DNA from: Vespula vulgaris
Taxonomy: Eukaryota > Arthropoda > Insecta > Hymenoptera > Vespidae
Assembly (NCBI RefSeq): GCF_905475345.1
Contig: NC_066594.1
Coordinates: forward strand, 539,001 to 603,000
Direction of reading: 5' to 3'
Length of the DNA: 64,000 nt
In this document: in pieces, positions 21,981-35,817 of the stretch
Layout: every line of letters begins with the position of its first letter
Numbering within the stretch: the stretch's first letter is position 1
The notes under the pieces: model-generated
Told to the model about the DNA's origin: nothing
Database searches by the model: none
What the model saw: the letters and a program-made list of their open reading frames with translations, nothing else
Program-made: the position numbers and the translations under genes

Positions 21981-24370
21981 GTACAAACACACAGTCTTTT
22001 TATCTCTGTCTCTCTTTAGCTCTTTCTCTTTCATGTGTCCGCTTCTAATACCGCGTCTCGTTCTCTCGCTCACTCGCTTTCGTTAGTTTAAGCCACGCGC
22101 GCAGAATCGTAATGGGAAACGTACAGATGCATTAGGAGAGGCTTAGCTGTCTGGAGATACTCGTGATGGCGCGGCAGCAGCATGCTATCGTCGTCTTCTC
22201 GTACTTCCATTTACTATCTCTTATAATACTCTCTCTCTCTCGCTATCTCTCGCTATCTCTCTCTATCTCTCTCTCTTTTTCTCTTCCTTTCCCTTTTCGT
22301 CACCAATCATCCTTTTATTTCCCTTCTGTCTTCTCTAATTATCGTTATTTTATCTTTTTTCTTTCATTTCTTTTCTTTCTCTTTCTTTTTCTTTTTTCGA
22401 CGTATATACGTATGTATTTCTGTATAAAAATTATTATCAAACTTTGTCTTCGTTAAGTACTTGTATAATAATTATTGTTAATAATTATTGTGTATTATAT
22501 TATACAGAGTGATGTATATCGAATTTTGTTTTTATCGGTAATTTTTGTTCACACGCTTTTGATTCGATATACGGATTGGAGAAAGTAATTTTAGTTATCC
22601 ATTTTGCGTCAAATTTGTATTGATTTGACGATAAAATTGTAAGAGAAAGTATGTTTCATTCATCCCTTTGTATAAGATTTGTATTGATTGGATAATAAAA
22701 TTGTAATATAAAGAATGTTTCATTCGTCTTGTTGTGCAAGACTTGTATTGATTTAATAATAATGAATAAACATCTATCTAAAGGATGAATGTTCATTCAT
22801 CTTTTTACATAAGATTTGTATTGATTTAACAATAAAGTTGTAAGGAAACGAACGTTTTTTTATTACAATGAATGCGACGCTTTGCATTATTCACTTTGAC
22901 ATGTTAGAATTAGAATTGGTTTTACGAAAAAATTTACGTTTATTATTGAAAAATAAGAACTAATAAAATCTTGCTGTCACTCATTGTTTTATCCCATTTT
23001 CATTTTTAAGAATGAACAACATGTTATTTCTCTTTTCGAATAATAATTTATCTTATATAATATAATCGTATACGGATATACATGCAATTTTTGTGCAATA
23101 AAAAACGCAAACACGTAGAAACGATAAGATTTAAAGATGTTTTTGATTTTCAATCTTGAAATCAATCTTCTACCTTCCATAGATTCAGTATGTTTTTTTA
23201 TACAAATTTCTCACATATACATATTCTTCAGAAACGTATCTATAATACATAAACACAATTCCCGACATTATTATTATTAAAATATTATTAAAGTTTCCTT
23301 CTCCTTTTTTGCCAATTAAACGAATAAAATTATACAACTATTAGAGGAAAGAAACCATCAACAAAAATATCATTAATTAATTTCATATATAACGAGATAA
23401 AGAGTTAGGTATATACGCGAAGGACGAAAGATGAAAAAAGAAAAGAAAAAAAAAAAAAAAGAAAAAAGAAGAAAAATGTTATGTACGTGTAAGTACAGGC
23501 GTAATGCGATATCGACGAATGAAAAGAGAATAAAATGAGAAATCATCGCACGAAGAGACGTAAGATAGGGTCGACATCATAAATGTTGAAGTCGCGAGAT
23601 CGTTCTCTCGACATCGTCGAACGCATCCAAAAGAAGTCTCTCTTTTCTTATGAAAGAAACGAGCCCAACCTCGGTTAGGCACTTATATTCCGCTCGCGAT
23701 TCTATTAATTCGTCTTGAATCCAAGATCCAAAGAAAAGAGACCGCGCTCTGTGCCGTGCCCGTCTCCAAGCGAAACGTGGATAACTCGTAAACGTTGAAT
23801 TTATGTCGTCCGTGCCACGGCAAATGGATCTGTCTGTCCTCTCTTTACGATATATATATATATGTGTGTGTGTGTGTGTACATATAATATACATATCTAT
23901 ATATAGATATATCTGTGTATGTATATCTATATACGACGTATAAGCTGACTCGTGACGTAGTTACATTTCATCTCGACGTTCATCCGTAGACTTTCGAACG
24001 AGATTCTCAGATCAAAGGGCAACTCGCATCAAATTTGGAGTTAAGGTTAGACATGCTCGTTAACGAAGGATTCGATATTAACGTTAGTTAATTTTATGTT
24101 CTGCCAAAGTAACTCCGATTCGTTGGCTGTCTCTACCGTTCCTTTTACATTTTAAACTCTACTTGAGCAATGAGAAAGCTTCAATATTCATCGTATATAG
24201 TTCGGAAGCGAATTATCGGTAATATGATTTCTCCTTGTGGTTCGATTCCCTCCGATCGATTATGATTTTCGGCTTCCTTCGCATTTCGATATTTAACGTC
24301 GTTACTAGACGAAGAAGATGCAAGTTGAAGTGTGGAAACCTTTTCACCCGTGAAATGAGATCGTAAATCG

Positions 24371-24401
<31 letters not shown>

Positions 24402-26000
24402 ACGATATACATACGAGAGAAAATGCAGAGAAAGAGAAGCGAAATTGAAGAAGGGGTTTGCGAATTAGATGAAACTTGCGTTAAAAATTGCAAATCGGAT
24501 TGTTCATCGTTTCATAAAATCGTAAAATCGAATTAACATCTATGTTTAAAGAAAAAAGAAAGAAGGTAAAAGAAAATAAAAGAGAAAAGGTACGGAGCAC
24601 GTAGTAGAAGAACCATATACCGTTCTATAAATACGCGAGTTAAACTTTAAATTGTCCTGTTGTCATATCTTTTGGGTCACCTTGTATATACATATATATA
24701 TATTACATACATATATATATAATATATACACATACACGTACGATAAATATGAACGTGGTCTCTCTTGCTTGTTCTCCATGCTCACGGAAAAAGGCTAGAT
24801 GGTAGAGATTTCGTATTCAACGACGCTCCCGACTTTATGATTTTAATTCCTAGAAACTACTCTCGAGGACCGCGAGCCCGAGGTGTTCTCTCTCTCTCTC
24901 TCTTTATCCCCTCCACTTCCAACAAAATGAACGACAACCTTTTCTCTCCGTTTTTCTCTCTTTGGAACGAAACGGACGATAATTATTCCGTAGTGAATAT
25001 CGTCGCACGCTACGTTCTTTTGCGTAGCAAATTACATCAACGTTTAGCCGTGTGGAAGTAATCGGAGGATAAGAAAGAGTCTCGACATTTTGTATTTTCT
25101 TTTTTGTTTGTTTTCTTTTCCCTCTCCCCTCTCCCCATCTCCCATTCTCCATCCTCGTGACTCTTTCTTTTTCTCTGTTTTTTTTGCCTTTTCTTTTTCT
25201 TTTTCTTTTTTTTTTAAAGAAACGTTAAGTCAGTGAAAATTCGTTAAGAGAGGCGGTGCGCGGGAAAGGCAAAATATGTAATTAAATTACTAGGTTACTG
25301 TAAAGCATCGACCAAGTACTCGGAGAGGAAAAGTTTTGAAGATTTATTAATTTCGCGTGTTGCCGCACGAATTCAAGATGGTCTCGTTTGTAAAACGTTT
25401 CATATTTCGATGATGGTTAGAGCAACGTACTTTTCAATAAACTATATGTTCAAGAACGTACGTACGTATTTATGTATGTGTGTATGTATGTATATATGTG
25501 TATACGTATAATATCTCGATGTAGGATTTATCGAAATGAAATCGATTAATCGCACGCTCGATCTCGATCGGACCTCGTAGGGTTTCGATGATCTCTCTTT
25601 TGAATTTTAATAGGAATTTTGTTTAATTCATCGTCCCATCGTTGAATTAGATATCGATAATTGATCGCTCGTGTTTGGCGGTTGACACGACATCGTATAA
25701 TAACATAATTTAATTGCTTCTATTTTCTAGTTGCCATATTTAATTACGTGATTTAACATTTATAAAATCTAGCGTTTAATAAATTTTATTACATCTTTTC
25801 CCACAATATTCATCCATCGATAACAATAGAATTTATTACGAATTTAGACAACGAAAACATTAGAACGACCTAACAAAACTAGTCGTTACATTTTTCATTT
25901 TTAGAAATAAATCATCAGCATATATTATAACTGGAAATAATTTTCTATTAGATTAGAAATAAATTTTCTATCGTTCCTCCTCTGCTCTTGGATTCATTGA
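19401..26000 (-). other. Eph long intron segment
   Basis: No gene seen. Pyrimidine-rich tracts occur at 19680-19800, 19920-20050, 21010-21065 and 21940-22270. CpG-containing unique blocks are at 19430-19660, 20830-21000 and 21570-21700. The interval 22480-23460 is AT-rich and includes a short tandem repeat annotated separately. TA microsatellites are at 23850-23920, 24370-24400 and 24690-24725. Confidence 0.7.
22605..22860. repeat. Four-copy tandem repeat, unit about 64 bp
   Basis: The motif TTGTATTGATT starts near 22615, 22679, 22743 and 22816, each time followed by ATAAAATTGTAA-like sequence and, in three copies, by TTCATTCATC or TTCATTCGTC. The copies differ by substitutions and short indels. 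Confidence 0.85.
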
Positions 26001-27168
26001 TTCTCAATGAAATTTTATATTCGAAATGTTTCTCTCTGCGAGATTTTATCGACGGCGAAATTCTTAAATAAATATCGTTAAATGAATTCACTTCATCGTG
26101 CAACACAATACGTAGGTTAACTAACTACATACCGGTGGAACTGTACAATAATGTTCAGTGAACGATACATTGCAATTGCAACAGGATTGTGACAGGATCC
26201 TGCGTGGAATCGGACGGGGCGTGGTGGAATCGATTTTCCTTGTTTAACCCGAACGTCGCATGATCAAGAATTAATGCGAGGCTCGCGGAGGCTGCGAGAG
26301 AAGCGACAAGGGAGGTGGAGGAGAAAGAGGAAGAGGAGGAGGAGGAGGAAGGGAGGGAGGGAGGGGAGGGGGAGTAGGAGGAGTAGGAAGAGATTGTGGG
26401 AAGAGGATCAGAGGACGGCGCGGAACGTAATCCCTTGTCTCGTTTACCGAGGCTCACAAATACACACACATACGATATCACAAAGTACCTATATTCCAAC
26501 TGCGTGCAAGCACTTCGGACCTCTTTCATGAAACCCTTTCGTATCCTTCGTACACGCAAAGCTTCCGTGTACGACGATTGATGCAAGCTTCACAGCCGGC
26601 CTTTTTCGTTAATTGTTACAACCAAAAATAACGGGCACATCAAAGTACTCGTAGTCGTCTGTCGTCTATCTCTATTTCTCTCTCTTTCTCTGTTTTTCTT
26701 TCTTTCTTACTTTTCTTTTCATCTCGTTCTTTTCTCTTTCGCATTCTCGCGAAAGGTCTTGTGTCCGTTTAATGTAAGATACTTTCTTTTTCTATCTTTT
26801 TCAAAGAGAGAGAGAGAGAGAGCATATTTCTAATAAATTTGGAATAAAAATCATCGGATCGAGTTTCTTGAATATCATCAATTATTAAGAGAGTCTTATG
26901 GCTATCGCTATGTAAATGAATAAATTATTTACTAATTAAGTCAGTTGAATTTTGTTATTTGAAGAGAATCAAATCTTTGAGAATCAATTCTTATCGATTA
27001 CTGATGAAGGATTGCGGAAAATAAGAACCTGGTACGCTTAGGAAATTGAATGATTCATTCTTATTTTATCAACGTTTTTTTTTTTTTTATTTTTTTTTCT
27101 TCTCCTTTATCGCAGACGAGATTCTCGTGATCACGTTCTATATCCTTTGTTCCTGTGATATCTTTTCT

Positions 27169-27171
<3 letters not shown>

Positions 27172-27230
<59 letters not shown>
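27172..27230. repeat. (CT)n, about 28 units
   Basis: A nearly uninterrupted CT dinucleotide run; another shorter one follows at 27340-27373. Confidence 0.97.
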
Positions 27231-27234
<4 letters not shown>

Positions 27235-27334
27235 CTGCATAGTTGTGAAGACTCGACTGTTCCTGGCAGCGTTTGTCTGCATCTTCTAAAAAATTCCTTT
27301 GCTTTTCAGATTTATCGGGTACAAAATTCTTAGC

Positions 27335-27376
<42 letters not shown>

Positions 27377-27579
27377 GCTTTTATATTGACCTCGTTTACT
27401 TCGTAATATATGTTTGATCGATTCGTTTGTTCATAAACGATATCGGAGAAAAATAATCCGATCGATTAGAAAAATATTTTCAGTCTGTCAATTTTAGATT
27501 TTGACATTCGGTCGATTGCAGTTAAATAAAAGGTTTATTAGAACTTCGTTAGCCATAGATTCTGTAGTTCGTTTCACAA

Positions 27580-27864
27580 CAGGGATTCTCAAATATTTTC
27601 TTTTTCTTTTTCCCTTCTTTTCTTTTTTTTTGTCGCCGAAGAACCTTCTTCTATATTTTGTATAATAACAGAGACCACCTTCCTCCGCAAATTTAATGAG
27701 ATATTGATATGATTTATTGAACGTAATGATTGAACAAATATTATTTCAGTATTTCAAACTTTATTCAATGTAACAGAACTTCGTGCATACTGTTCCCAAC
27801 ATGAATAATATAAAATTTGGTAGTCCGAATAAATTGCCCGTCGGTCTGTCACGCTGAATCCCTG
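27580..27864. mobile_element. Possible decayed hAT-type non-autonomous element
   Basis: The left end CAGGGATTCTCAAA is matched by the inverted GAATCCCTG at 27856-27864 (nine bases). Internally, GCCGAAGAACC lies about 60 bases from the left end. The left sequence resembles the CAGNGNTTCTCAAA ends known in hAT-family transposons. No matching 8-bp target duplication is visible and no transposase is present, so this is tentative. Confidence 0.3.
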
Positions 27865-28324
27865 AAGTTTTTGACGAAATCACAGAAATTCGCGCGGGAC
27901 GCTTCGTTAATCTATGATTTAGAATATAATTCTGTAAAACTACTATTATTTGCAGCAAAATACCTGTTAATATAAAAAAAAAACGTTAAACTATCGTTTC
28001 TTATAGATTTTTTCTGTTTTAAAAGAGAACAACATTGCATTAAAAGCACGAAGTACTTACCGAATTAAAATACATATTAAACACAGGAGATGTAACACGG
28101 TATATGGCTTTTAAAACGTCGGACAATGGCGCATGCGTTAATTAAATTTCAATTGCTCCCTGTTAAAAGTAACGCAACAACGAAAAAGCAGCGAATCGTT
28201 TATAAACTCAGTTTTATTTCCTTCAACGAGATTCCACCACAAATGCTTTACATCATTTTATCCTCGTTATAAATATTTGCCCTCTTGTCTACAATGGTGC
28301 GGGTAGGGTAAATGAGTGAGTGCG

Positions 28325-28325
<1 letters not shown>

Positions 28326-28395
<70 letters not shown>
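28326..28395. repeat. (GA)n, about 32 units
   Basis: A nearly pure GA dinucleotide run, among the longest in the window. Confidence 0.97.
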
Positions 28396-28400
<5 letters not shown>

Positions 28401-28819
28401 AATGGGAATGTGTATGAGATAGAAAGAGAAAATGGGATGGGAGAAAAACGGATCATCGACCTTCGCCCTTCGAACGATCCAGTCTCATCGAGCATCGAGG
28501 ACGATGACGAGGCAAACTAATCGTCACCGAATCCGCGACCATCTGCCTAAAAATCAAACTCACCCTCCTTCTTTCTTTCTCTCTCTCTTTTCCTCTCTTT
28601 CTCTCTCTCTTCATCCCTCTAGTCCAGCCTCTTCCCTAGGGGAGGAGAGATAGCCGGGAAAATCGGAATAATAGCTGGGTGGATATTTATCGGTGTGCTC
28701 TGTGGAACAAGCGCCACTTACCGATCGGTGATCAGAAAGGAAGAGAGGAGCGAGAGCGTTAACGAGGAATCGATTTTACGACGAATTTCATTCGAGATAA
28801 AGTGGTTGGGGGTCGTTCA

Positions 28820-28824
<5 letters not shown>

Positions 28825-28898
<74 letters not shown>
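28825..28898. repeat. Compound (TA)n(GA)n microsatellite
   Basis: About 38 bases of TA alternate directly into about 36 bases of GA with no spacer. Confidence 0.97.
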
Positions 28899-28901
<3 letters not shown>

Positions 28902-29916
28902 TCGTCATAGTAAAACGTTGTACGAGATCTGAGCGATAATTGTCGCTTCTAGGGAACGTTCTATTAGGCGAATCTATCCGTTATCAAAGCTCGAAAGCTT
29001 TCTGCTCCTTGAAAAGCAGAACTCGTTGATGAGATCGTCGATGAAAAAGATGTTCGTGATCACGGATTTATTTCTCGATCAAAATGTGATCAAATCTATG
29101 GATGAGGAGAACTGTATTTTTATGTCGGGATAATCGAAGATATGTTTTCACGTGATAATAATAATGAAGAGAAAGTGAGAGAGAAAGAGAGTAAGAGAAA
29201 GAGAGAGATATATGATGGGAGAGAAAAAGTGTAATAGGAAAGAGAAAAAAAAAGAGGATATAACGTAAGGAGTGTGTCCAGCGCGCAAACGTCGAGTATG
29301 TGTGTGTTTATTCGTGTGTGTGCTTGTCGTGATTTAAAAATTAAATCTTAATCGGATGGAATTCGGCCCACACGCTCGTTCAAAGACAACGATCAAAGAT
29401 TACTTTCTCTTTCTCTCTCTCTCTTTCATACTACAGAAATATCTCTGCCTGTTAAAACGCTATCAGTTCTAATAAACGATCATTCGTCCGTTTCGTCTCG
29501 TATTCCGGGATGGATCGTTAAGAGATTGTTCTTTCTCTTTTATTTTCTAACTTTCTTTCTTTTTGTTCTCTTTTATCTTTTCTTTTCTTCATCTTTTTTT
29601 TTTTAATATCTTCAAGTAACAACGAAACAAATCGGAAGTAGACGACGACGACGACGACGTTGACGATGACAACGACGATCGTTCGTTCGTGTCGATGTTG
29701 TTTTCAATATGCGATAAGGAATCGTAAATACCTACGTACGTACGTACATACATATATATACACACATGCACACACAAATGTGTGTGTGTGTGTGTACACG
29801 ATATATAGTCGAACTACGTAGAAACGCAACGCCTTCGCTTCGTTTCTCGTTGGATAAGAAATGAGGAAGAGAATAAAGGATGGAAGAGAGAAAGAGAAAG
29901 AGAGAGAAAGAGGGAC

Positions 29917-29958
<42 letters not shown>

Positions 29959-30562
29959 TAAGGAAGTCGAAGAGGAGACCCGGTTAAGTTTCGCGTATAG
30001 AATAATGGCTGCGCGATGAATAATGGACTATGCAAATGAATGGTACGCGCGAGTAGTCGATCGACTACCCTTAAAGAGCGATCAACGATCGTTGTCGGCA
30101 CTGTGACCTCGACGTGAAATATTTTTTTTCCTTATCTTCTCTCTTTCTCTCTATCTCAATCTCTATCTCTCTCATCTATCTCTTCTATTATAAAATAATT
30201 GCCAGGATTTTCCTTCCATCCTTCCGTTTCTTAAACGCATCTAGTACTCCTCGAACTAAGAAATACGAATACAAAATGAAGATGGAAGATTTTCGATCGT
30301 TAAATCAAGGAACCAACACACCAAGAGGCCATCATTATTAAAGTATAATGACTTATTTAGTAACAGTGCGATCCCGATCGTAATTATTCTTTCTTCGTTG
30401 CGCTCTGTCGATTCTTGTGCATAATAAATATACGCGATGGGATTGGATAGTCCTTGGGAGACCAGCTCGATGATGATCATCGACGATTTTAATAATTACT
30501 ACAGGCAGCGGTGGAAAGAAGAAAAAAAGAAAAAGAAAATAAAAGAAAAAAAAAATAAATAA

Positions 30563-30593
<31 letters not shown>

Positions 30594-33500
30594 CGGCAAC
30601 TCCTTGGCGTTTTGAATTATTAGGTAGCGTTAAACCGAGTGTGTAATCGCACGCTTTTAAACGGAGTTAACCTACTGCGACGTCATGAAATTTAAAAAAG
30701 CTCACTCACAGTGGTAGGTTCCTTCTCCTACTCCTCTCCTTGTATAGTTAACACAACCGGTGATGGAAGAAATGCGAATGAGAAAAGAAATCGTTGTTTA
30801 TAAGTACGCCTGCGCACACTAGCTCATTCTCCTAGTATTCTCGAAGAGATTAATCCCGTGGAAATGGTCTGACGGTCGTCTGACCGATGGCGTGTCCTCC
30901 AAATAATCCAACTCTATTCTCTCATTCGACTCGGAGGATTAATTCCGTAGGGATTAACATTAATTTCATTCCAAGCGAGGTCACTCGACCAGTCCCTCTT
31001 TCTATCTCTTTCTATCTATCTATTTATCTCTTTCCCTCTCTCTGTCTCTCTTCCTCATTCTTCTTTCTTTCTATTTATTCATCTTTCTTTTCTTCTTCTA
31101 TTTTTCTCTCTGCTATTCTCGGCCTCTCGGACGAAACCACGAAAATGAAGTGCTATAGTTTCTGAATATACGTTCAGGGTGAAAAAATTCGTCGTAAAGT
31201 TTCCTCTCTCTAACGCAATGGGGAATTAGTATCGTATTCTCACAGGTCCTCCCTATTTGAACAACGTCGATCTTTTCGACGTCCCAACGATCGTGCTAGT
31301 ACTCCCCTATCTTTTCGCACGAATTTTATGGAAATGTTTAATGTTTCTCTTCGCTCTGACAATTAATATCTCTCTCTCTCTCTCTCTCTCTATCTCTTTT
31401 TCTTTCTTTCTCTCTCTTACACGTTCTCCACTCTGCTCTGGGTTCTATGACGTGCAATAAGGTTCTCTCAACGACAATAAATTCACGAAAGTCAAACGAA
31501 GTAGTTGTCCAACGTCGCTTCGAGGACTCTTCGAGATTTCAATTAAAGACGGAAAGATATTATGAGGAATTTCTCGAGGAATAATTTATTACCGTTGTGC
31601 TTCCATTACTTAGAAACGAAGGAGAAGAAGTCGAGTTAAAGGGGAAGAAATAGAGGAGAAGGAAAAAGGATTTCTTTCTCCTTTTCTCACTCACTCACTC
31701 TCTCACTCTCTCTCTCTCTCTCTCTCTCTTTTTCTCTCTTTCTCTTTCTTTCTTTCTCTATCTCTCTGTCTGTGCGAACGTTAATTGAGAAAAGGGAAAT
31801 CACGAAGTAAGAGTCTTATTTTGCAAGACAGCACACGTAATCAGTGGCAAAGTAGGATTGTATGTATGTATATATGTACATGTGTGCGTAGCCAGTGAAG
31901 CGTCGCGTTATTTCAGAGTTAATGCCGCAGGAAGACTCGATAGTTTTAGGAGCAAAAACATAAGTCGAGTTCCTAGACACTCTTAGCTACCTTTCAAAGA
32001 GGAACGCAGTGAAGTCTTAATGCGCAAAATTCGAATAAGGGAATTTCTCTCGTCGGACAAGAACGAAAAATTGATCTATATTAATATTCGTTTAAATGGA
32101 CTTCTAAAAAATTTCTATTTTTTTTTTTTATTTTAGTATCTTAAGTAAACGCATATATAAATACACACACACATATATATGTGTGTTATATGTAGATATA
32201 TATTATCTTTTATATATTATCTTATTTATTTATATATTATCTTTTATATTTACCGATGATAGTAACTTTCCAAGGAAAAGCTATTTATGTAAACTCGTTT
32301 TGTTGATCGTTGATATAAATGATCGAAAAAAGATATAAAAAGAAAGTTGTCTCGTCAGGGACAGGTGGCTCATTCACGAAGAATATTTTCACATTTACGA
32401 GTTTCTTTTTAAACAACACACAGTAATGAGCAAAACTGAACAGATGTTGTTCACAGCGAAATAACTTTTTAAGATCCGACCAAACGACTTGATCTTTTTT
32501 CTTTTCTTTTCTTTTTTTTTTTTTTTACTAGTTAGAAGAATTAGTTTACTGGATGAAGCGTAAAAATATTTTATTAAAAAAAATTGCGATTCGTCGGAAT
32601 CCCTAAGAAACAACTAAAGATCGTTTTTTGCTACTTTCTTTTTTATCTGAATCTGTAATGAAAATTATGAAAATTTATTACTTGAGAAGATTTTTTTTTA
32701 TTCCTTTTTTATTTTTATATATATACATACGTTTCTTTTTTGAAGATTTATATACATATACGCTGAAAATCTCAGCGATCGAATCGATTAACGATTGTTT
32801 TAAGTTACGAACGTTTAAAAATGATAAAAGTCGTAATTTCCATAATTTTTATTCAAAAATTTGCAGATTTTTACTTCTTTCGATACCTGTCGCTCGTTTC
32901 CACATCAACTAATTTCAATAAAATTTTCAGCGTATACATAAATGATAAAATGTGTTATTTATACTTATACAGGTTCGAATAAAAAAATTGCAAAGACTGA
33001 CCTTTATCATTTTCTTCGTGTTGCAATTTTCAAAAATTATTTTATTAAGCATCGTCTAGTAATATAATACTTCTAATTAAAAAAAATCAAGTCATTCGAT
33101 CTTAAAATAATTATTATATCGTAAAGAGTGCGCATACAGTTTTGCTCTTTATTCTATCGTATCTATTAATTCGCTATTAATTTCTTATCGATATATCTAA
33201 TAATTTCTAATAAAATATTATTATCAAAACGAAATGTCCGAATGGATTGCACACAAGACGAAGAGGTTTGTTGAAATTTTATATTTTAATACTATATATT
33301 CTTTATACAATTACTGATGATAAAAGTTAAAAGAGATACATCAGGATACAATTTTCAATTTCTATCTTTCTTTTTCTCTTTATCTTACGTGATGAGCTGT
33401 ATCCATCGAATAATTACATAAAAAAATGAAATAAAGGGGTGAACGAACGATTTAGATCATGCGAGAACGAGTTGTTCTCATTAGCTAAACGATCGAAGGA

Positions 33501-34294
33501 TTGTAAAATTCATCGAAGGATAATTTATATATGTACGTATATATGTATCTAGCCTTCTGATCATCTTTGGAAAAAAGAGAAAAAGAAAGAGACATAGACA
33601 GAGACATAGAAGATAGAAATAACAGAGATGAAATCAGTACGCTTTATTTATGTTGATGATAAAGAAGAGTTACTCTTAGCTTCTTAATGACATTCGTTCA
33701 GTGGCTTCTTGAGTAAAAAAGATTATCGTAAATCAACGCTGAAAACAAAAGTATAAATAGAAGGATTTTTCGACTTTTCGAGAAATTTTCTGGTGACTTT
33801 TCGCCTTTAGGAAACGATATCCTAAGAACACCCTCGTAATTACGTATAGATCTACTCGAGAGAGAAAAAGAAAAAAAAAAAAGGTCGAAAGACCTTTTCC
33901 TACCCTACCCGTTTACTCTTCTTTTTTTCTTTTTCTTCTTCTTCTTCTTCTTCTTCTTCTTCTTCTTCTTCTTCTTGAGGGAAGAAAAATCTCTTTCTCT
34001 CTTTCTCTTTTATTCTCGTCTTCTTGACACAGTCATTGTTCTGAAGTCTTAAACACGAGTTTTATCAACGAAGTGGGTCGCGACTTAGCTTCTTTCTTGA
34101 TCGTCGATCTTAACATTTTTTTTTATTTTTTATTCCTTTTCTTTTCTTATTTTATTCTGATTTAGGAAAATGGGTTACGATTGTATGCTCGCGATGTAGT
34201 ATACATATTTAAATTCTCTATCTCTCTTTTGACTTTTAGATTAAAGTGTAATAGATGAATTGAACGATAACGAAGGGTTCTCTTGACGTTTTAA

Positions 34295-34320
34295 TTAGGT
34301 TAACTGAAAAGTTCGTAAGT
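34295..34320 (+). mobile_element. Possible mariner-type terminal repeat fragment
   Basis: TTAGGTTAACTGAAAAGTTC followed by GTAAG resembles the ends of insect mariner elements and is preceded by AT-rich sequence. No partner end and no transposase were found, so at most this is a relic. Confidence 0.2.
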
Positions 34321-34355
34321 AAAGATTGTTAAACGTTTATAACGTTGAATATTAT

Positions 34356-34391
<36 letters not shown>

Positions 34392-34644
34392 AATTCTTCT
34401 TTCTTCAATGATACAATACAATGAGCAGCATCTCTTTAGAACGTTAAATTATTTCAACTGCGATAACGAAAATTTTAAGAGGAAGATAACAAACGTGAGA
34501 TTTGGCGAATGGTGAAGGTAAGGCGAACGGTATCAAATGATTTTGAGGCGAGCCTAACGACTTACGATACGGCACATTGTGAGTTAAAACGCTTGCGAAC
34601 GAGAGACGTGTAATGGTTAGGAAGGTAAGAGAAAGAGAAAGAGA

Positions 34645-34682
<38 letters not shown>

Positions 34683-34877
34683 TCTCTCGCTCTTCTTATC
34701 GATCGAGACCCACGATTTGTTTCTGTTCCGCAGTGCCTCGATGAGAAATCTGTAATCGATACTTTCCGTTCGACGTGCGTGGCTTCGCTCGCGACGTTCG
34801 CGTCTATGCAAAACGACTTTCTATCTGTTTCTCCCCCTCCCTTCCTCCCTCTCTCTATGTCTCTCTTTCTCTTTCTT

Positions 34878-34912
<35 letters not shown>

Positions 34913-35216
34913 TTCTCTTTTTCTCTTTTTCTCTTTCTCTTTCGATAGTCTGCAGTTTTTACGATGCAGACTGCAACGTGGGAATGTGATTTCTTCTCTA
35001 AAGGAAAAAAAAATGGAGAGAAAAAAAGAAAAAAAAATAAAGTTGAGAAAAGAAGAAGAGAAAGAAGGATTGTGTCAGAGAAAAAACAACAGAGCAAAGG
35101 TCGAATCTCGAAATTATCGAATCTCGAACAAACGATCCGTTTAAAATTAGTTCATCGACTCGTAATGAATATTTGTATGGACCGATTCAAAGGGTTCTAG
35201 TTATGCCGAAACTTTT

Positions 35217-35252
<36 letters not shown>

Positions 35253-35766
35253 TCTCACTCTTTTTTCCTCTATCTCTCGTATTCGACGTAATCAATGAGA
35301 GAACGAAAGAGAAGATCTTTTAATCGAAGAATGAAAGGAAATATTGAGTCACTGGTGTAGTCGGACGAGCCGGAAACTCGATTACAATGTACCGAGAATT
35401 CTAGCGGGTACAGTTTATTCGCGAAAAAAAAAGCAGAAGAAGAAGAAGGATGGCCGATGCACGTGGAAGATAAAAAGAGAGAAAAAAATACGGCGCCGTC
35501 GGCGGAGATAAGAGACTCGCCGAAGATAAACAAGGTTACATTGACGATCGATAAAGTTTCACATGCGAGAAACCTGTCTCGAATTTCTGTCTTATGGAAA
35601 GAGAGACAGAGAGAAAAAAAAAAGAAAGAGAGAGAGAGAGAGAAAGAGAATCCAATTTCCGTTGCACGACACGAGACCAACTTGACGATCGATTATTCTT
35701 AATCGTTTTCTAAGTATGTACGATCAAATATGTGTTTATGTGTAAGAAAGAGAGAAACAGCGAGAG

Positions 35767-35817
<51 letters not shown>

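Larger units (their letters stand above)
26001..33000 (-). other. Eph long intron segment
   Basis: No gene seen. It contains a purine-rich patch 26310-26395, long (CT)n 27172-27230 and 27340-27373, (GA)n 28326-28395, compound (TA)n(GA)n 28825-28898, (GA)n 29880-29956 and 30567-30592, pyrimidine-rich 30990-31120 and 31360-31420, and (CT)n 31690-31760. Sequence from 32030 on is AT-rich. Unique CpG-containing stretches are at 26190-26290 and 30590-30870. Confidence 0.7.

Noticed and set aside
24239..24249. GGTTCGATTCC, a match to the tRNA B box
   Set aside because: The flanking bases do not form a T-stem and no cloverleaf or A box is found upstream.
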